This document shows, piece after piece, positions 48,355 through 57,876 of a stretch of DNA of 64,000 nucleotides. The stretch covers positions 1,550,001 through 1,614,000 of the forward strand of contig NZ_CP014015.2 of NCBI RefSeq assembly GCF_001559075.2, given 5' to 3'. Position 1 is the first letter of the stretch. Every line of letters begins with the position of its first letter. Under the pieces are notes generated by a model. That model made no database searches and had not been told where the DNA came from. It saw nothing but the letters and a program-made list of their open reading frames with translations. Made by a program: the position numbers and the translations under genes. This DNA is from Citrobacter amalonaticus. Lineage in GTDB: Bacteria > Pseudomonadota > Gammaproteobacteria > Enterobacterales > Enterobacteriaceae.

Positions 48355-49260
48355 TCAAGCCTGTTCTACCGCCTGTAGCTCACGCTTTTTCCGGCTGACA
48401 ATTGCCAGCGCCATAACGATCAGCACAATTCCCCCACCCTCAACGGGACCGGGATTTTCGCCAAGCAGCCACCAGGAAAACAGTACGCTGCAGACCGGTA
48501 CCGCCAGAGTGCTTAAACTGGCGATACTGGCAGGCAAATTCTTCAGGACAAACAGCCACAAACTCCAGGCCAGCGCCGTCGCAAGAATCGCGCTGTATCC
48601 CAGCGCCCAGAGGACCACCGGCTGCCAGTCAACTTCCCGCTGCGGCACCAGCCAGGCCACCGCACTCATCACCAGCGCGGCATACAACATCTGCCAGGCC
48701 GTTAACGACAGCAAATCGACGCGTGGATGGCGGGCATACAGACGTTTAGCGACAATGGCGCTCGCGCCCCAGCTGACGCCGGAGAGAATCGCCAGCAGGG
48801 CGCTCTTCAACGTTGATAAATCCAGTTGCCACGGTTGCAGCACCAGCAGTAGCCCTGTTGCGGCAAGGGCTATCGCGGCGTATTGCAGGCGTCGCAGTCG
48901 CTCACCCAGAAACAGCGCCGCCAGAATGACGACCCAGAATGGCATGGTATAGGTCAGAATCGCGACCTTTCCCGCCCCGCCGCTGACCAGCGCCCACTGG
49001 CCGAAGCCAATCATCCCGCAGGTCTGCAACAGCGCAATCGCCAGCGTAAACCGAAATGGCGTCGGGCGCAGACCACGGCCGCGCAAAAGGAGGACGATGA
49101 ATAATATTAAGGCTCCGAAGATACAGCGTAATGCAGTGAAGTCGAACGCGCCGATATAGCTCGTGACCTGCTTCATAAAAATCCAGCTATAGCTCCAGAT
49201 AAGGGTAAGCAAGATAAGACCACCGATTGCCAGTGGATTGCCCTTTCCTGAGACAGACAT
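48355..49260 (-). CDS. yijE: EamA-family exporter YijE (cystine/cysteine exporter type)
   Basis: This is a 301-residue drug/metabolite transporter with ten predicted helices in two EamA repeats; signature-like segments are LIWSYSWIFMK near the start and SWGASAIVAKR mid-protein. E. coli YijE exports cystine. It lies downstream of katG in the same direction, which may link thiol export to peroxide stress. The small yijF gene that E. coli has between yijE and gldA is absent. Confidence 0.9.
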   Translation of the reverse strand: MSVSGKGNPLAIGGLILLTLIWSYSWIFMKQVTSYIGAFDFTALRCIFGALILFIVLLLRGRGLRPTPFRFTLAIALLQTCGMIGFGQWALVSGGAGKVAILTYTMPFWVVILAALFLGERLRRLQYAAIALAATGLLLVLQPWQLDLSTLKSALLAILSGVSWGASAIVAKRLYARHPRVDLLSLTAWQMLYAALVMSAVAWLVPQREVDWQPVVLWALGYSAILATALAWSLWLFVLKNLPASIASLSTLAVPVCSVLFSWWLLGENPGPVEGGGIVLIVMALAIVSRKKRELQAVEQA

Positions 49261-49311
49261 GATAGATCCAGTAGATTGACGTTTCCTGCGGACACTATAC
49301 CCCTACAAATA

Positions 49312-49343
49312 CACTTCAGCGACTGCAAGCAGTCGCTGAAGTG
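49312..49343. terminator. perfect 15-bp hairpin between katG and yijE
   Basis: CACTTCAGCGACTGC and its exact complement are separated by 2 nt, 26 nt after the katG stop codon. The flank on the minus strand is only weakly U-rich (TGTATTTGTAG), so it may be a poor terminator, an mRNA 3'-end stabiliser or a processing site rather than a classical terminator. Confidence 0.55.
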
Positions 49344-49368
49344 GGGTCAGATTACGTCAGCGTTGGGC

Positions 49369-51549
49369 TTACTGCAGGTCGAAACGGTCCAGGTTCATCA
49401 CTTTCACCCATGCCGCGACAAAGTCCTTCACGAACTTCACGTGCGCATCACTACCGGCATACACTTCCGCCAGAGCACGCAGCACCGCATGAGAGCCAAA
49501 GACCAGATCGGCACGGGAAGCAGTGTATTTCACTTCACCTGTCTGACGATCGCGACCTTCAAACTGTTCGTTTGACTCATCAACCGGTTTCCATTCGTGA
49601 CGCATATCCAGCAAATTAACGAAGAAGTCATTGCTGAGTACGCCCGGACGATCGGTAAAGACACCGTGTTTACTGCCATCGTAGTTCGCGCCAAGCACGC
49701 GCAGACCACCCACCAGCACGGTCATTTCCGGTGCGGTCAAGGTCAACTGCTGCGCTTTATCGATCAGCAGAGATTCTGTCGCTGCCGCGCCTGGTTCGCC
49801 GCGATAGTTACGGAACCCATCGGCGAGCGGCTTGAGCAGTTCAAACATCTCAATATCCGTCTGATCCTGACGCGCGTCCACACGACCTGGAGTAAACGGC
49901 ACATGAATGCTGACACCTGCAGCGCTGGCGGCTTTTTCAACCCCCACGACACCAGCAAGAACGATGATATCGGCCAGCGACGCTTTAGCGGAATCACGCT
50001 GGATTTTCTCCAGAACCGGCAGCGCACGCGTAGCAATCGCATTGACATCCCAGCCGCGCTGCGGCGCTAATGCCAGACGCGCACCGTTCGCCCCGCCACG
50101 TTTATCACCGCCGCGGAAGGTCGACGCAGACGCCCACGCAACGGACACCAGCTCGCCCACTGAGAGACCGGAATCCGCAATGGCAGACTTCAGGCTCAGG
50201 ATATCTTCTTCCGTTGGATTGAAGGTGGGTTGCGGCAGCGGATCCTGCCAAATCAGATCTTCTTTTGGCACTTCCGGTCCGATGTAACGCGCTTTCGGCC
50301 CCATATCACGGTGGGTCAGTTTGAACCACGCACGGGCGAAGGCTTCGTTAAACGCCTGCGGATCGTTCAGGAAGCGACGGGAAATTTTTTCGAATTCCGG
50401 ATCAAAACGCAGCGTCAGGTCGGTGACCAGCATCGTCGGCTTACGTTTTTTCGACGGGTCGAACGGATCAGGAATAATTTCTGGCGCATCGACCGCTTCA
50501 AACTGGATGGCGCCGGCCGGGCTACGCGTCTGTACCCACTCATATTTGAACAGGTTCTCGAAGAAGTAGTTGCTCCACTGGGTTGGGGTTTGCGTCCAGA
50601 CCACTTCCAGTCCGGATGTAATCGCATCCGCGCCCACACCGCTGCCAAAATCGCTTTTCCAGCCTAAACCCTGGTTTTCGAGCGGTGCCACTTCCGGGTC
50701 AGGGCCGACGTGCGTCGCCGGGCCTGCGCCGTGGGTTTTCCCTAATGTGTGGCCACCCGCAATTAACGCAACGGTCTCTTCATCGTTCATCCCCATGTTG
50801 CCAAAGGTTGCACGAATCGCTGAGGCCGCAGAAAGAGGTTCACCGCTGGCATTAGGACCTTCAGGGTTAACGTAAATCAGCCCCATCTCGGTGGCGGCTA
50901 AAGGACGTTTAGCCAGTTCTTCGGGGTCACGGTGGGCAAGCCACGTTTTCTCATCGCCCCAGTTTACATCCAGATCCGGTTCCCAGACGTCCTCACGACC
51001 TGCACCGAAACCAAAGGTACGGAAGCCGGAGTTTTCCAGCGCGACGTTACCCGCCAGAATAAACAGGTCAGCCCAGGAAATTTTTTGACCGTATTTTTGC
51101 TTGATTGGCCACAGCAGGCGACGCGCCTTATCCAGGCTCACGTTATCCGGCCAGGAATTCAGGGGAGCGAAACGCTGCTGTCCACGACCCGCGCCGCCGC
51201 GTCCGTCAACAGAACGATAGGTACCTGCGCCGTGCCAGGCCATGCGGATAAACAGACCGGCATAGGTTCCCCAGTCAGCAGGCCACCACGGTTGAGATTC
51301 GGTGAGAAGCGCTCTGAGATCGCCTTTCAGCGCGGCATAATCTAATTTGCTGAATTCTTTGCGGTAATCGAAATCTTCACCCAGCGGGTTTGAGCGATTG
51401 GAATGTTGGTTTAAAAGGTCGACGCGGAGCTGGTTAGGCCACCAGTCACGACTGGTTGTTCCTGCTCCAGCGCTCTGGTCATGGCCGCCCTGATGAAAAG
51501 GACATTTTCCGGCGGACGTCGGGTTATGGATATCGTCTGGCGTGCTCAT
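49369..51549 (-). CDS. katG: catalase-peroxidase
   Basis: KatG (HPI) is a haem enzyme that removes H2O2 and has peroxidase activity. The protein has 726 residues, the E. coli length. The distal haem site is FIRMAWHGAGTYR (Arg102, Trp105, His106); the Met-Tyr-Trp crosslink residues include Tyr226 in LIYVNPEGPN; the proximal His is in GGHTLGKTHG. A second, degenerate peroxidase domain fills the C-terminal half. OxyR is expected to activate it; ATAG/CTAT-like elements lie at 51603-51645, but I could not align them cleanly to the consensus. Confidence 0.97.
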   Translation of the reverse strand: MSTPDDIHNPTSAGKCPFHQGGHDQSAGAGTTSRDWWPNQLRVDLLNQHSNRSNPLGEDFDYRKEFSKLDYAALKGDLRALLTESQPWWPADWGTYAGLFIRMAWHGAGTYRSVDGRGGAGRGQQRFAPLNSWPDNVSLDKARRLLWPIKQKYGQKISWADLFILAGNVALENSGFRTFGFGAGREDVWEPDLDVNWGDEKTWLAHRDPEELAKRPLAATEMGLIYVNPEGPNASGEPLSAASAIRATFGNMGMNDEETVALIAGGHTLGKTHGAGPATHVGPDPEVAPLENQGLGWKSDFGSGVGADAITSGLEVVWTQTPTQWSNYFFENLFKYEWVQTRSPAGAIQFEAVDAPEIIPDPFDPSKKRKPTMLVTDLTLRFDPEFEKISRRFLNDPQAFNEAFARAWFKLTHRDMGPKARYIGPEVPKEDLIWQDPLPQPTFNPTEEDILSLKSAIADSGLSVGELVSVAWASASTFRGGDKRGGANGARLALAPQRGWDVNAIATRALPVLEKIQRDSAKASLADIIVLAGVVGVEKAASAAGVSIHVPFTPGRVDARQDQTDIEMFELLKPLADGFRNYRGEPGAAATESLLIDKAQQLTLTAPEMTVLVGGLRVLGANYDGSKHGVFTDRPGVLSNDFFVNLLDMRHEWKPVDESNEQFEGRDRQTGEVKYTASRADLVFGSHAVLRALAEVYAGSDAHVKFVKDFVAAWVKVMNLDRFDLQ

Positions 51550-51684
51550 CTATATGCTCCCTTTACAGTGTTTACATTACGATATACACCTACAGAGATA
51601 AGATATAGTCGAAATAATCCACAGATTCGATAGCTGATACCTTTTATATTTTTAGTTACAGAGATGTAGATCAAAATGAGGTGT

Positions 51685-51706
51685 AAAAAAGCCCTCCAGG
51701 GAGGGC
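51685..51706 (-). terminator. metF terminator
   Basis: A 7-bp GC stem (GCCCTCC / GGAGGGC, 2-nt loop) is followed by TTTTTT on the minus strand, 9 nt after the metF stop codon. Confidence 0.9.
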
Positions 51707-51715
51707 CGAGGCATT

Positions 51716-52606
51716 TTAGACGCCGGGTCTGACACCCAGGGTGTGGCAAATCGCGTAGCTCATTTCAGCGCGGTTAAGTGTATAGAAATGAAAATCTTTT
51801 ACCCCTTCCCGACTTAAAATTTTCACCATATCCATGGCGATATTTGCCCCCACCAGCTTGCGAGTTTCCGCATCGTCATCGAGGCCGTTAAACATTTGTG
51901 ACATCCACGCCGGAATGCGCACATTGGTCATATCGGCAAACTTCTTCGCCTGCTTAAAGTTCGAGACCGGCAGAATGCCAGGAATGATTTCCACGTCAAT
52001 ACCCGCAGAGACGCAGCGGTCGCGAAAACGCAGGTAGCTTTCGACGTCAAAGAAAAATTGGGTGATGGCGCGGTTAGCCCCGGCATCCACTTTGCGTTTC
52101 AGGTTGAGCAGATCCGCCTGCGCGCTTTTCGCTTCCGGATGCACTTCCGGGTAAGCGGCGACGGAGATATCAAAGTCGGCCACCTCTTTCAGCAGGCTCA
52201 CCAGGTCGGCAGCATACATATCCGGCTTGCCGCTGCCTGCCGGCAGATCGCCGCGCAGCGCAACGATGTGGCGGATTCCGTTGTTCCAGTAGTCCTGTGC
52301 AATAGTGCGCAGTTCATCGCGGGTCGCATCAATACAGGTCAGATGCGGTGCGGCTTCCAGACCGGTGCGATCTTTAATCCCTTTGATGATGCTGTGCGTG
52401 CGGTCGCGTTCGCCAGAGTTGGCGCCGTAGGTTACCGAAACAAACTTCGGCTTCAGGCTGCTCAGGCGATCGATGGAATTCCACAGGGTTTGCTCCATTT
52501 CACTGGTGCGCGGCGGGAAAAACTCGAACGAAACGTTAATCTGACCCTGGACTTCCGCCAGGCTCTGATTCAGGGCTTCCCGCTGGTTGGCGTGAAAAAA
52601 GCTCAT
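51716..52606 (-). CDS. metF: 5,10-methylenetetrahydrofolate reductase
   Basis: MetF is an FAD/NADH enzyme that makes 5-methyl-THF for methionine synthase. The protein has 296 residues, starting MSFFHANQREALNQSLAEVQ; TIM-barrel motifs include SFEFFPPRTSEME, ALRGDLP and GANRAITQFFFD. It is preceded by four met boxes. Confidence 0.97.
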   Translation of the reverse strand: MSFFHANQREALNQSLAEVQGQINVSFEFFPPRTSEMEQTLWNSIDRLSSLKPKFVSVTYGANSGERDRTHSIIKGIKDRTGLEAAPHLTCIDATRDELRTIAQDYWNNGIRHIVALRGDLPAGSGKPDMYAADLVSLLKEVADFDISVAAYPEVHPEAKSAQADLLNLKRKVDAGANRAITQFFFDVESYLRFRDRCVSAGIDVEIIPGILPVSNFKQAKKFADMTNVRIPAWMSQMFNGLDDDAETRKLVGANIAMDMVKILSREGVKDFHFYTLNRAEMSYAICHTLGVRPGV

Positions 52607-52647
52607 ACCTTACCTCATCAATCGCTTGTCATTATATGTTGTGTTGT

Positions 52648-52679
52648 GAACATCTATCCGTTTAGACGTCCAGATGTAA
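52648..52679. promoter_or_regulatory. MetJ operator: four tandem met boxes upstream of metF
   Basis: Four contiguous 8-mers on the + strand match AGACGTCT in part: GAACATCT, ATCCGTTT, AGACGTCC (7 of 8) and AGATGTAA. Tandem weak boxes of this type are how MetJ-SAM binds cooperatively. Confidence 0.85.
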
Positions 52680-52763
52680 AAATGACGGAAAAGCGCGATG
52701 ACGTCAACTGAAAAATCATCGTTGATGGTGAGGAAAAGTCAGGGAAGATGAAAAAAATTCACG

Positions 52764-53669
52764 TTAGTCGGCGATGCCGGCGGATAGCATCACGCTTTTC
52801 AGCCATTGTAAGCGCGCAGCGTTCTCCGGCAGCATCGCCAGCCCCGCCTGAACACTGAGCTCGCCGTCACTCAGTGGACGAAAAACCACGCCCTGACGCT
52901 GAATAGCAGCAAAGGAAGCAGGAAATAAGCTCAGACCATCGCCATGGGCAATTCGCGCCAGCAGAACGTCATGCTCCAGCGGTTCTTCAAGACAAGCAGG
53001 AGCGTAACCCACGCGCTGAAAGCGCGCCCGCGTAGCGTCAAAGAAGGCCGGATTTCGTTCCCGGCTGAACCAGAACAGCGGTCGGAGATTAAGTGCCTTC
53101 AGGGAGAGGGCGTCACTGCCAGACTCTGGCCAGATGGCAGGCAACGCAGCGATGAGCGGCTCGCGCCAGTCGAGCGGCGTGATAGCCAGTCCGGTGGTCT
53201 CCAGCGGCAGCGCCACCACGGCAGCATCCAGTTTTCCGCGTCGCACCTGACGTACGAGATCGGGCGAGCCCTGGCGCACAAGACGCAGGGTGTCGACCCG
53301 GGTATTCAGTTGCGTTTCCAGCGCGGCGAAAACGCCCTGCTCAAATGCCGTCGTCAGCCCCAGGCGCAACAACTGCACGCCGTCTGGCGCAAGCTGACTC
53401 AGGGCCGCATAGGTTTTATCCTGCTGTTCCAGCAGCGGACGCACGATCTCCAGCACGCGCAGCCCCTCATTTGTCAGCGTCAACCCTTTGGTATGACGGA
53501 CAAACAGCGTCACCCCCAGACGTTCTTCAAGCTGGCGTATATGGCGGCTGAGCGGCGGTTGCGACATAAACAGTCGCAGGGCTGCCCGGCTCATGTTGTT
53601 CTCTTCCGCCACCACGGTAAAGTAACGCAGCAGGCGAATATCCAGAGAGTGCAGAGGCGGTGTTGTCAT
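52764..53669 (-). CDS. LysR-family regulator, BenM/CatM-like (divergent from CMD gene)
   Basis: The product is a 301-residue LysR protein: HTH at about 20-65 (NMSRAALRLFMSQPPLSRHI) and a C-terminal effector-binding domain. The style of the HTH and the divergent ATAC-N7-GTAT site fit the BenM/CatM/CatR branch, whose members sense muconate or aromatic acids. Its start codon lies inside that site, so it may repress itself; no strong ribosome site is visible. It interrupts the E. coli metF-metL neighbourhood. Its effector and target are unknown beyond the divergent gene. Confidence 0.85.
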   Translation of the reverse strand: MTTPPLHSLDIRLLRYFTVVAEENNMSRAALRLFMSQPPLSRHIRQLEERLGVTLFVRHTKGLTLTNEGLRVLEIVRPLLEQQDKTYAALSQLAPDGVQLLRLGLTTAFEQGVFAALETQLNTRVDTLRLVRQGSPDLVRQVRRGKLDAAVVALPLETTGLAITPLDWREPLIAALPAIWPESGSDALSLKALNLRPLFWFSRERNPAFFDATRARFQRVGYAPACLEEPLEHDVLLARIAHGDGLSLFPASFAAIQRQGVVFRPLSDGELSVQAGLAMLPENAARLQWLKSVMLSAGIAD

Positions 53670-53700
53670 ACCGAAAAGGTATCACGGAAACGGTATTATC
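53668..53700. promoter_or_regulatory. candidate LysR operator ATAC-N7-GTAT
   Basis: ATACCGAAAAGGTAT (53668-53682) is a perfect palindrome of the BenM/CatM type and covers the LysR start codon. A second GTAT half-site follows at 53693-53696 (CGGTATTATCC), the usual place for the weaker activation site. It lies 62 bp or more upstream of the CMD gene. Confidence 0.65.
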
Positions 53701-53757
53701 CAAATCATTCCACCCATCCTATCCTCACGCCATCCCCTGACAGATGAGGAAGACACC

Positions 53758-54129
53758 ATGCATTCAGAACGATTTATCACCGGTCAAAACCTGCTACAGC
53801 AGGTTGATGGCAAAGGCGGCGATGCCGTCGTCGAGAGCCTGAAGGACATTGCGCCCGACTTCGCTCGCTATCTGATTGAGTTTCCTTTTGGCGACATTTA
53901 TTCCCGGCCTGGGCTGGATTTACGTAGTCGGGAAATCGCCACCGTTGCGGCCTTAACCGCACTGGGCAACGCCACGCCGCAGTTGAAGGTTCACATCGCT
54001 GCCGCGCTGCATGTTGGATTAACGCAGGAGGAGATTATCGAGGTCATGATGCAGATGGCGGTGTATGCCGGTTTCCCGGCGGCGCTGAACGGTCTGTTCG
54101 CCGCAAAAGAGGTGTTTGCCGGGCGGTAA
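53758..54129 (+). CDS. carboxymuconolactone decarboxylase-family protein
   Basis: This is a 123-residue all-helical protein of the CMD/AhpD-like superfamily, with the family core PGLDLRSREIATVAALTALG (about 51-70) and QLKVHIAAALHVGLTQEEI. It lacks the CXXC of AhpD peroxidases, so it is closer to gamma-carboxymuconolactone decarboxylases or CMD proteins of unknown role. It stands alone, divergent from the LysR gene, with no other aromatic-degradation gene in the window. Its true substrate is unknown. Confidence 0.87.
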   Translation: MHSERFITGQNLLQQVDGKGGDAVVESLKDIAPDFARYLIEFPFGDIYSRPGLDLRSREIATVAALTALGNATPQLKVHIAAALHVGLTQEEIIEVMMQMAVYAGFPAALNGLFAAKEVFAGR

Positions 54130-54132
54130 CGC

Positions 54133-54212
54133 GCCGGACAGGATGCTGAAGCATCTTATCCGGCCTGGATTATACCTGAACTGTAGGCCGGATAAGCGCA
54201 GCGCCATCCGGC
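54133..54212. repeat. REP pair (BIME) between the CMD gene and metL
   Basis: GCCGGACAGGATGC...TTATCCGGC (54133-54164) and GCCGGATAAGCG...CATCCGGC (54187-54212) fill the gap between convergent gene ends, at one edge of the LysR/CMD insertion. Confidence 0.85.
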
Positions 54213-54218
54213 AAAAAA

Positions 54219-56651
54219 CTACAGCAGTTGCGCCAGACGGTTAATATCCGACTGAATCGCCCCGGCGGTGACGTCACGCCCGGCACCGGGTCCGCGGATC
54301 ACCAACGGGTTATCGCGATACCAGCGGCTTTCAATAGCGAAGACGTTATCGCACGGCAGCAGCGCTGCCAACGGATGCTCTGGACGAACGGCTTCCACAC
54401 CGACACGCGCTTTGCCGTTGGCGTCGAAACGCGCCACATAGCGCAGGACCAGCCCCATTTCGCGGGCTGCTTCCAGACGCTGCACCATCTGATCGTTCAG
54501 TTCATCGCCATTCTCAAAGAAGTGGTCGATTGAGCCTTCTTCACAATGCGCGGGAACCAGCGACTCAACGCGGACCTGATCCGGCTCGATGTCGTAGCCT
54601 GCTTCACGTGCCAGAATCACCAGCTTGCGCATCACATCTTTACCCGACAGGTCAACGCGCGGATCCGGCTCCGTCAGCCCCTGTTGCCAGGCCTGATCCA
54701 CCAGATCGGTAAACGGCACAGAGCCATCAAACTGCAGGAACAGCCAGGACAGCGTGCCGGAGAAGATCCCGCTGATCGACAGGATAGTGTCGCCGCTGTC
54801 AATCAGATCGCGCACGGTGTGGTTGATCGGCAATCCTGCGCCCACGGTAGCGTTGTACAGCCAGTGACGCCCGGTCTTATCAAACGCGTCGTGGATCTGG
54901 CGATACTTATTGCTGGTGCTCGCCCCGGCCAGTTTGTTGGCGCTGATAACGTGAAAACCGTGGCTGGCAAAGTCGAGATACTGATCCGCCAGCTGTTCGC
55001 TAGCGGTCACATCCAGCACCACCAGATCGTCATACGGGTGCGCGCGCATCCACAGGAACAGCGACTCTTCATCCTGTTCAATGGCTTCATCATTGAAGAA
55101 CGCCAGCGCCCGACTGGCGTCCAGCCCTTCATAGTTCAGCAGGCTGCGACGGCTATCCACCACCCCTGCCAGCACAAATTCAAAACCCGTACGCGCCGAG
55201 AGCGTGCTCTGCTCGCGGGCAAACAGCTCAAGCCAGCGGGAGCCGATGTTGCCCTTGCCGAAAAGCACCAGGCCGATGCGTTTTTCAGCGCGGAAAATGG
55301 ACTGGTGAAGACCCTGAATCAGACTCTCCGTCGGGCCGGTACGCAGCACGGCCACCAGGCTGATACCCTCTTCCGACTGCCAGGTAAACTCCACTGGCTG
55401 TCCTTTCAACTGCTGCCAGAAACGATGACAGTGCAGCGGGTTACGGGTGACACCCGCACCTACCATCGCTACCAGCGCCAGCCCCTGACGTAAACGCAGT
55501 TCACCCGGCAGGCCGGCTTCATCGAGGATTCGCAGGGCGCTGTCGGCCACTTCCGAGGTGTAGCAGAACTGCAGCAGATGACGATCGGTATGGACGCCAA
55601 CGGCCAGCGGACGCACCTGCGCACGCTTGAGGACCTGATCGATATCTTTATGCGCTTGCTTAAAGTCCTGGCTGGCAGGCACCTGGAATTCAATCAGACA
55701 GACGTCATCATGGCTGGTCACAATACGCGCGCCGGTCCCGGAAGCCAGCACGCGCTCAATGCGCGTGGAGCCTTGATCCGGCGTGTAGCTACAACGCAAC
55801 TGGAGATCGATATCGCTACCGGAAACCGGCTGCAGCGTGCGGGCGTGCAGAACCGGCGCCGCCAGACGCGCCAGCTCGCTGGCTTCATCCAGGCGCAACA
55901 ACGGCAGCAGGCAGGCATCTTTGACTTTACGCGGGTCAGCGCTGTACACCCCGGCCACGTCGCTCCAGATGGTGACGCGGGAAACGCCCGCCAGCGCGCC
56001 AATCTGCGTGGCGGAATAGTCAGAACCATTACGGCCCAGCAGCACCGTATCGCCCGCATTACTGCGGCTGATAAAGCCGGTGACGACCAGACGTTTCTGC
56101 GGATGCTGGATCAGCAGTTGCTGCAATAACGGGTAAGAAAGCCCTTCATCCACCTGCGGCTGCGCAGCGCGCTCGGCGCGTAAGAACTCACGCGCATCCA
56201 GCCAGGCCGACTCCATGCCCTGCTGATTGAGCACCGCGGACATCAGTCGCGCCGACCACACTTCGCCGTGACCCACAACCTCCGCATAAACGGCGTCATT
56301 CACACCGCTGTCCAGCAGATTTGCCAGACGTTCCAGATCGCTGATAAACAGGCTGGTTAATGCCTCCGCCACGTCGGCGGGAAGCAGGCCGCTAATCAGT
56401 TCACACTGATAGCGACGCAGGGTCTGTTGTACCTGATGCGCAGAGAGGCGATCGGTCTGACTTAATTTCAGCCAACTGATCAGTTGGTTGGTCGTACTGC
56501 CCGCAGCGGAAACCACCATCATGTCGTCAGGCTGTGAGTATTCCGCCATGATGCCCGCGACGCGCAGATAACACTTCACGTCAGCCAGACTACTACCACC
56601 AAATTTGTGCAGTTGACGACCCTTCGCCCCTGCCTGCGCAATCACACTCAT
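54219..56651 (-). CDS. metL: bifunctional aspartokinase II / homoserine dehydrogenase II
   Basis: MetL catalyses the first and third steps of the aspartate pathway toward methionine. The protein has 810 residues, the E. coli length. The aspartokinase domain begins near KFGGSSLADV (about 16-25); a regulatory ACT-like region is central; the homoserine dehydrogenase domain has LVLFGKGNIGSRWLE (about 460) and SANKLAGAS. It follows metB by 2 nt in the metBL operon under MetJ control. Confidence 0.97.
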   Translation of the reverse strand: MSVIAQAGAKGRQLHKFGGSSLADVKCYLRVAGIMAEYSQPDDMMVVSAAGSTTNQLISWLKLSQTDRLSAHQVQQTLRRYQCELISGLLPADVAEALTSLFISDLERLANLLDSGVNDAVYAEVVGHGEVWSARLMSAVLNQQGMESAWLDAREFLRAERAAQPQVDEGLSYPLLQQLLIQHPQKRLVVTGFISRSNAGDTVLLGRNGSDYSATQIGALAGVSRVTIWSDVAGVYSADPRKVKDACLLPLLRLDEASELARLAAPVLHARTLQPVSGSDIDLQLRCSYTPDQGSTRIERVLASGTGARIVTSHDDVCLIEFQVPASQDFKQAHKDIDQVLKRAQVRPLAVGVHTDRHLLQFCYTSEVADSALRILDEAGLPGELRLRQGLALVAMVGAGVTRNPLHCHRFWQQLKGQPVEFTWQSEEGISLVAVLRTGPTESLIQGLHQSIFRAEKRIGLVLFGKGNIGSRWLELFAREQSTLSARTGFEFVLAGVVDSRRSLLNYEGLDASRALAFFNDEAIEQDEESLFLWMRAHPYDDLVVLDVTASEQLADQYLDFASHGFHVISANKLAGASTSNKYRQIHDAFDKTGRHWLYNATVGAGLPINHTVRDLIDSGDTILSISGIFSGTLSWLFLQFDGSVPFTDLVDQAWQQGLTEPDPRVDLSGKDVMRKLVILAREAGYDIEPDQVRVESLVPAHCEEGSIDHFFENGDELNDQMVQRLEAAREMGLVLRYVARFDANGKARVGVEAVRPEHPLAALLPCDNVFAIESRWYRDNPLVIRGPGAGRDVTAGAIQSDINRLAQLL

Positions 56652-56653
56652 GT

Positions 56654-57814
56654 TTACCCCTTGTTTGCAGCCCGGAAGCCATTTTCCAGGTCGGCAATTA
56701 AATCTTCGCCATCTTCAATACCGGTGGAGATACGCAGCAGCGTCTCGGAGATCCCGGCGGCAGCACGCGCTTCTGGCGCCATGCCGGCATGCGTCATCGT
56801 TGCGGCGTGAGAGATTAAGCTTTCCACTCCCCCTAAGGATTCCGCCAGCGTAAACAACGACAGACCGCTCAGGAAACGACGTAGCGTCTGCTCATCGCCA
56901 TCCAGTTCAAAACTCAACATTGCGCCAAAACCCTTCTGCTGACGCGCCGCAATGTCATGCCCCTGATTTTCCGGCAGCGACGGGTGATACAGCTTTTTCA
57001 CCAGCGGCTGGGTTTGCAGATAATCGACGATTGCCTGTGCATTACGCTGCGCCACTTCCATGCGCGGCGACAGCGTACGCAGCCCGCGCAGCAGCAGGTA
57101 GCTGTCAAATGCGCTGCCGGTCACGCCGATATTATTCGCCCACCATGCCAGTTCGGTGACGATTTCCGGATCTTTGGCTATCACCACGCCCGCCACGACG
57201 TCAGAGTGACCATTCAGATATTTCGTGCATGAATGCAACACCAGATCGGCGCCCAATGCCAGCGGATTTTGCAGCGCCGGGCTTAAAAAAGTGTTGTCAA
57301 CGACGCTGATGGCTCCGGCTTCACGCGCCAGTTGGCAGATTTTCGCAATATCCACCACGCGTAACAGCGGATTACTCGGACTTTCAACCAGCACCAGTTT
57401 AGGTTTTTCGGCCAGCGCGGCCTGTAACGCCTGCTCATCTCCCTGATCGACAAAGCGCACGCGATAGCATCCGCGCTTCGCCAGACTGTCAAACAGGCGG
57501 TAGCTGCCGCCGTAGCAGTCATGCGGCGCCACCAGCAGATCGCCAGGCTTCAGGAACACGGTCGTCACCAGATGAATCGCCGACATACCGGTATTGGTCA
57601 GCACCGCACCCGCACCGCCTTCCAGTTCGGCCAGCGCACGCTGAACCACATCGCGCGTAGGGTTGCCGCGACGGGAGTAGTCATGAGCACGAGGCTCATT
57701 AAAACCGGTAAAATTATAGGTGCTGGAAAGGTGAATCGGCGGAACGACGCAACCGTACTGTTCGTCGTCATTTAACCCGCTACGCACTGCGATGGTGGCC
57801 TGTTTACGCGTCAT
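56654..57814 (-). CDS. metB: cystathionine gamma-synthase
   Basis: MetB is a PLP enzyme that joins O-succinylhomoserine and cysteine. The protein has 386 residues. The PLP Lys198 is in SCTKYLNGHSDVVAG, and the Cys/Met-metabolism signature is intact. It is the first gene of metBL, divergent from metJ across an operator with met boxes. Confidence 0.97.
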   Translation of the reverse strand: MTRKQATIAVRSGLNDDEQYGCVVPPIHLSSTYNFTGFNEPRAHDYSRRGNPTRDVVQRALAELEGGAGAVLTNTGMSAIHLVTTVFLKPGDLLVAPHDCYGGSYRLFDSLAKRGCYRVRFVDQGDEQALQAALAEKPKLVLVESPSNPLLRVVDIAKICQLAREAGAISVVDNTFLSPALQNPLALGADLVLHSCTKYLNGHSDVVAGVVIAKDPEIVTELAWWANNIGVTGSAFDSYLLLRGLRTLSPRMEVAQRNAQAIVDYLQTQPLVKKLYHPSLPENQGHDIAARQQKGFGAMLSFELDGDEQTLRRFLSGLSLFTLAESLGGVESLISHAATMTHAGMAPEARAAAGISETLLRISTGIEDGEDLIADLENGFRAANKG

Positions 57815-57876
57815 GTTAGGGTGTTCCTGAGCTGAGTCGATGAAAAATCAGGTCCCAGAGTAAACAGGTTAACAAT

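Noticed and set aside
51600..51650. A well-defined OxyR site upstream of katG
   Set aside because: ATAG/CTAT-like words are present, but their spacing does not fit the four-element consensus well enough to call.
54546..55493. A 315-codon frame on the + strand opposite metL
   Set aside because: This is a shadow of the homoserine dehydrogenase half of metL.
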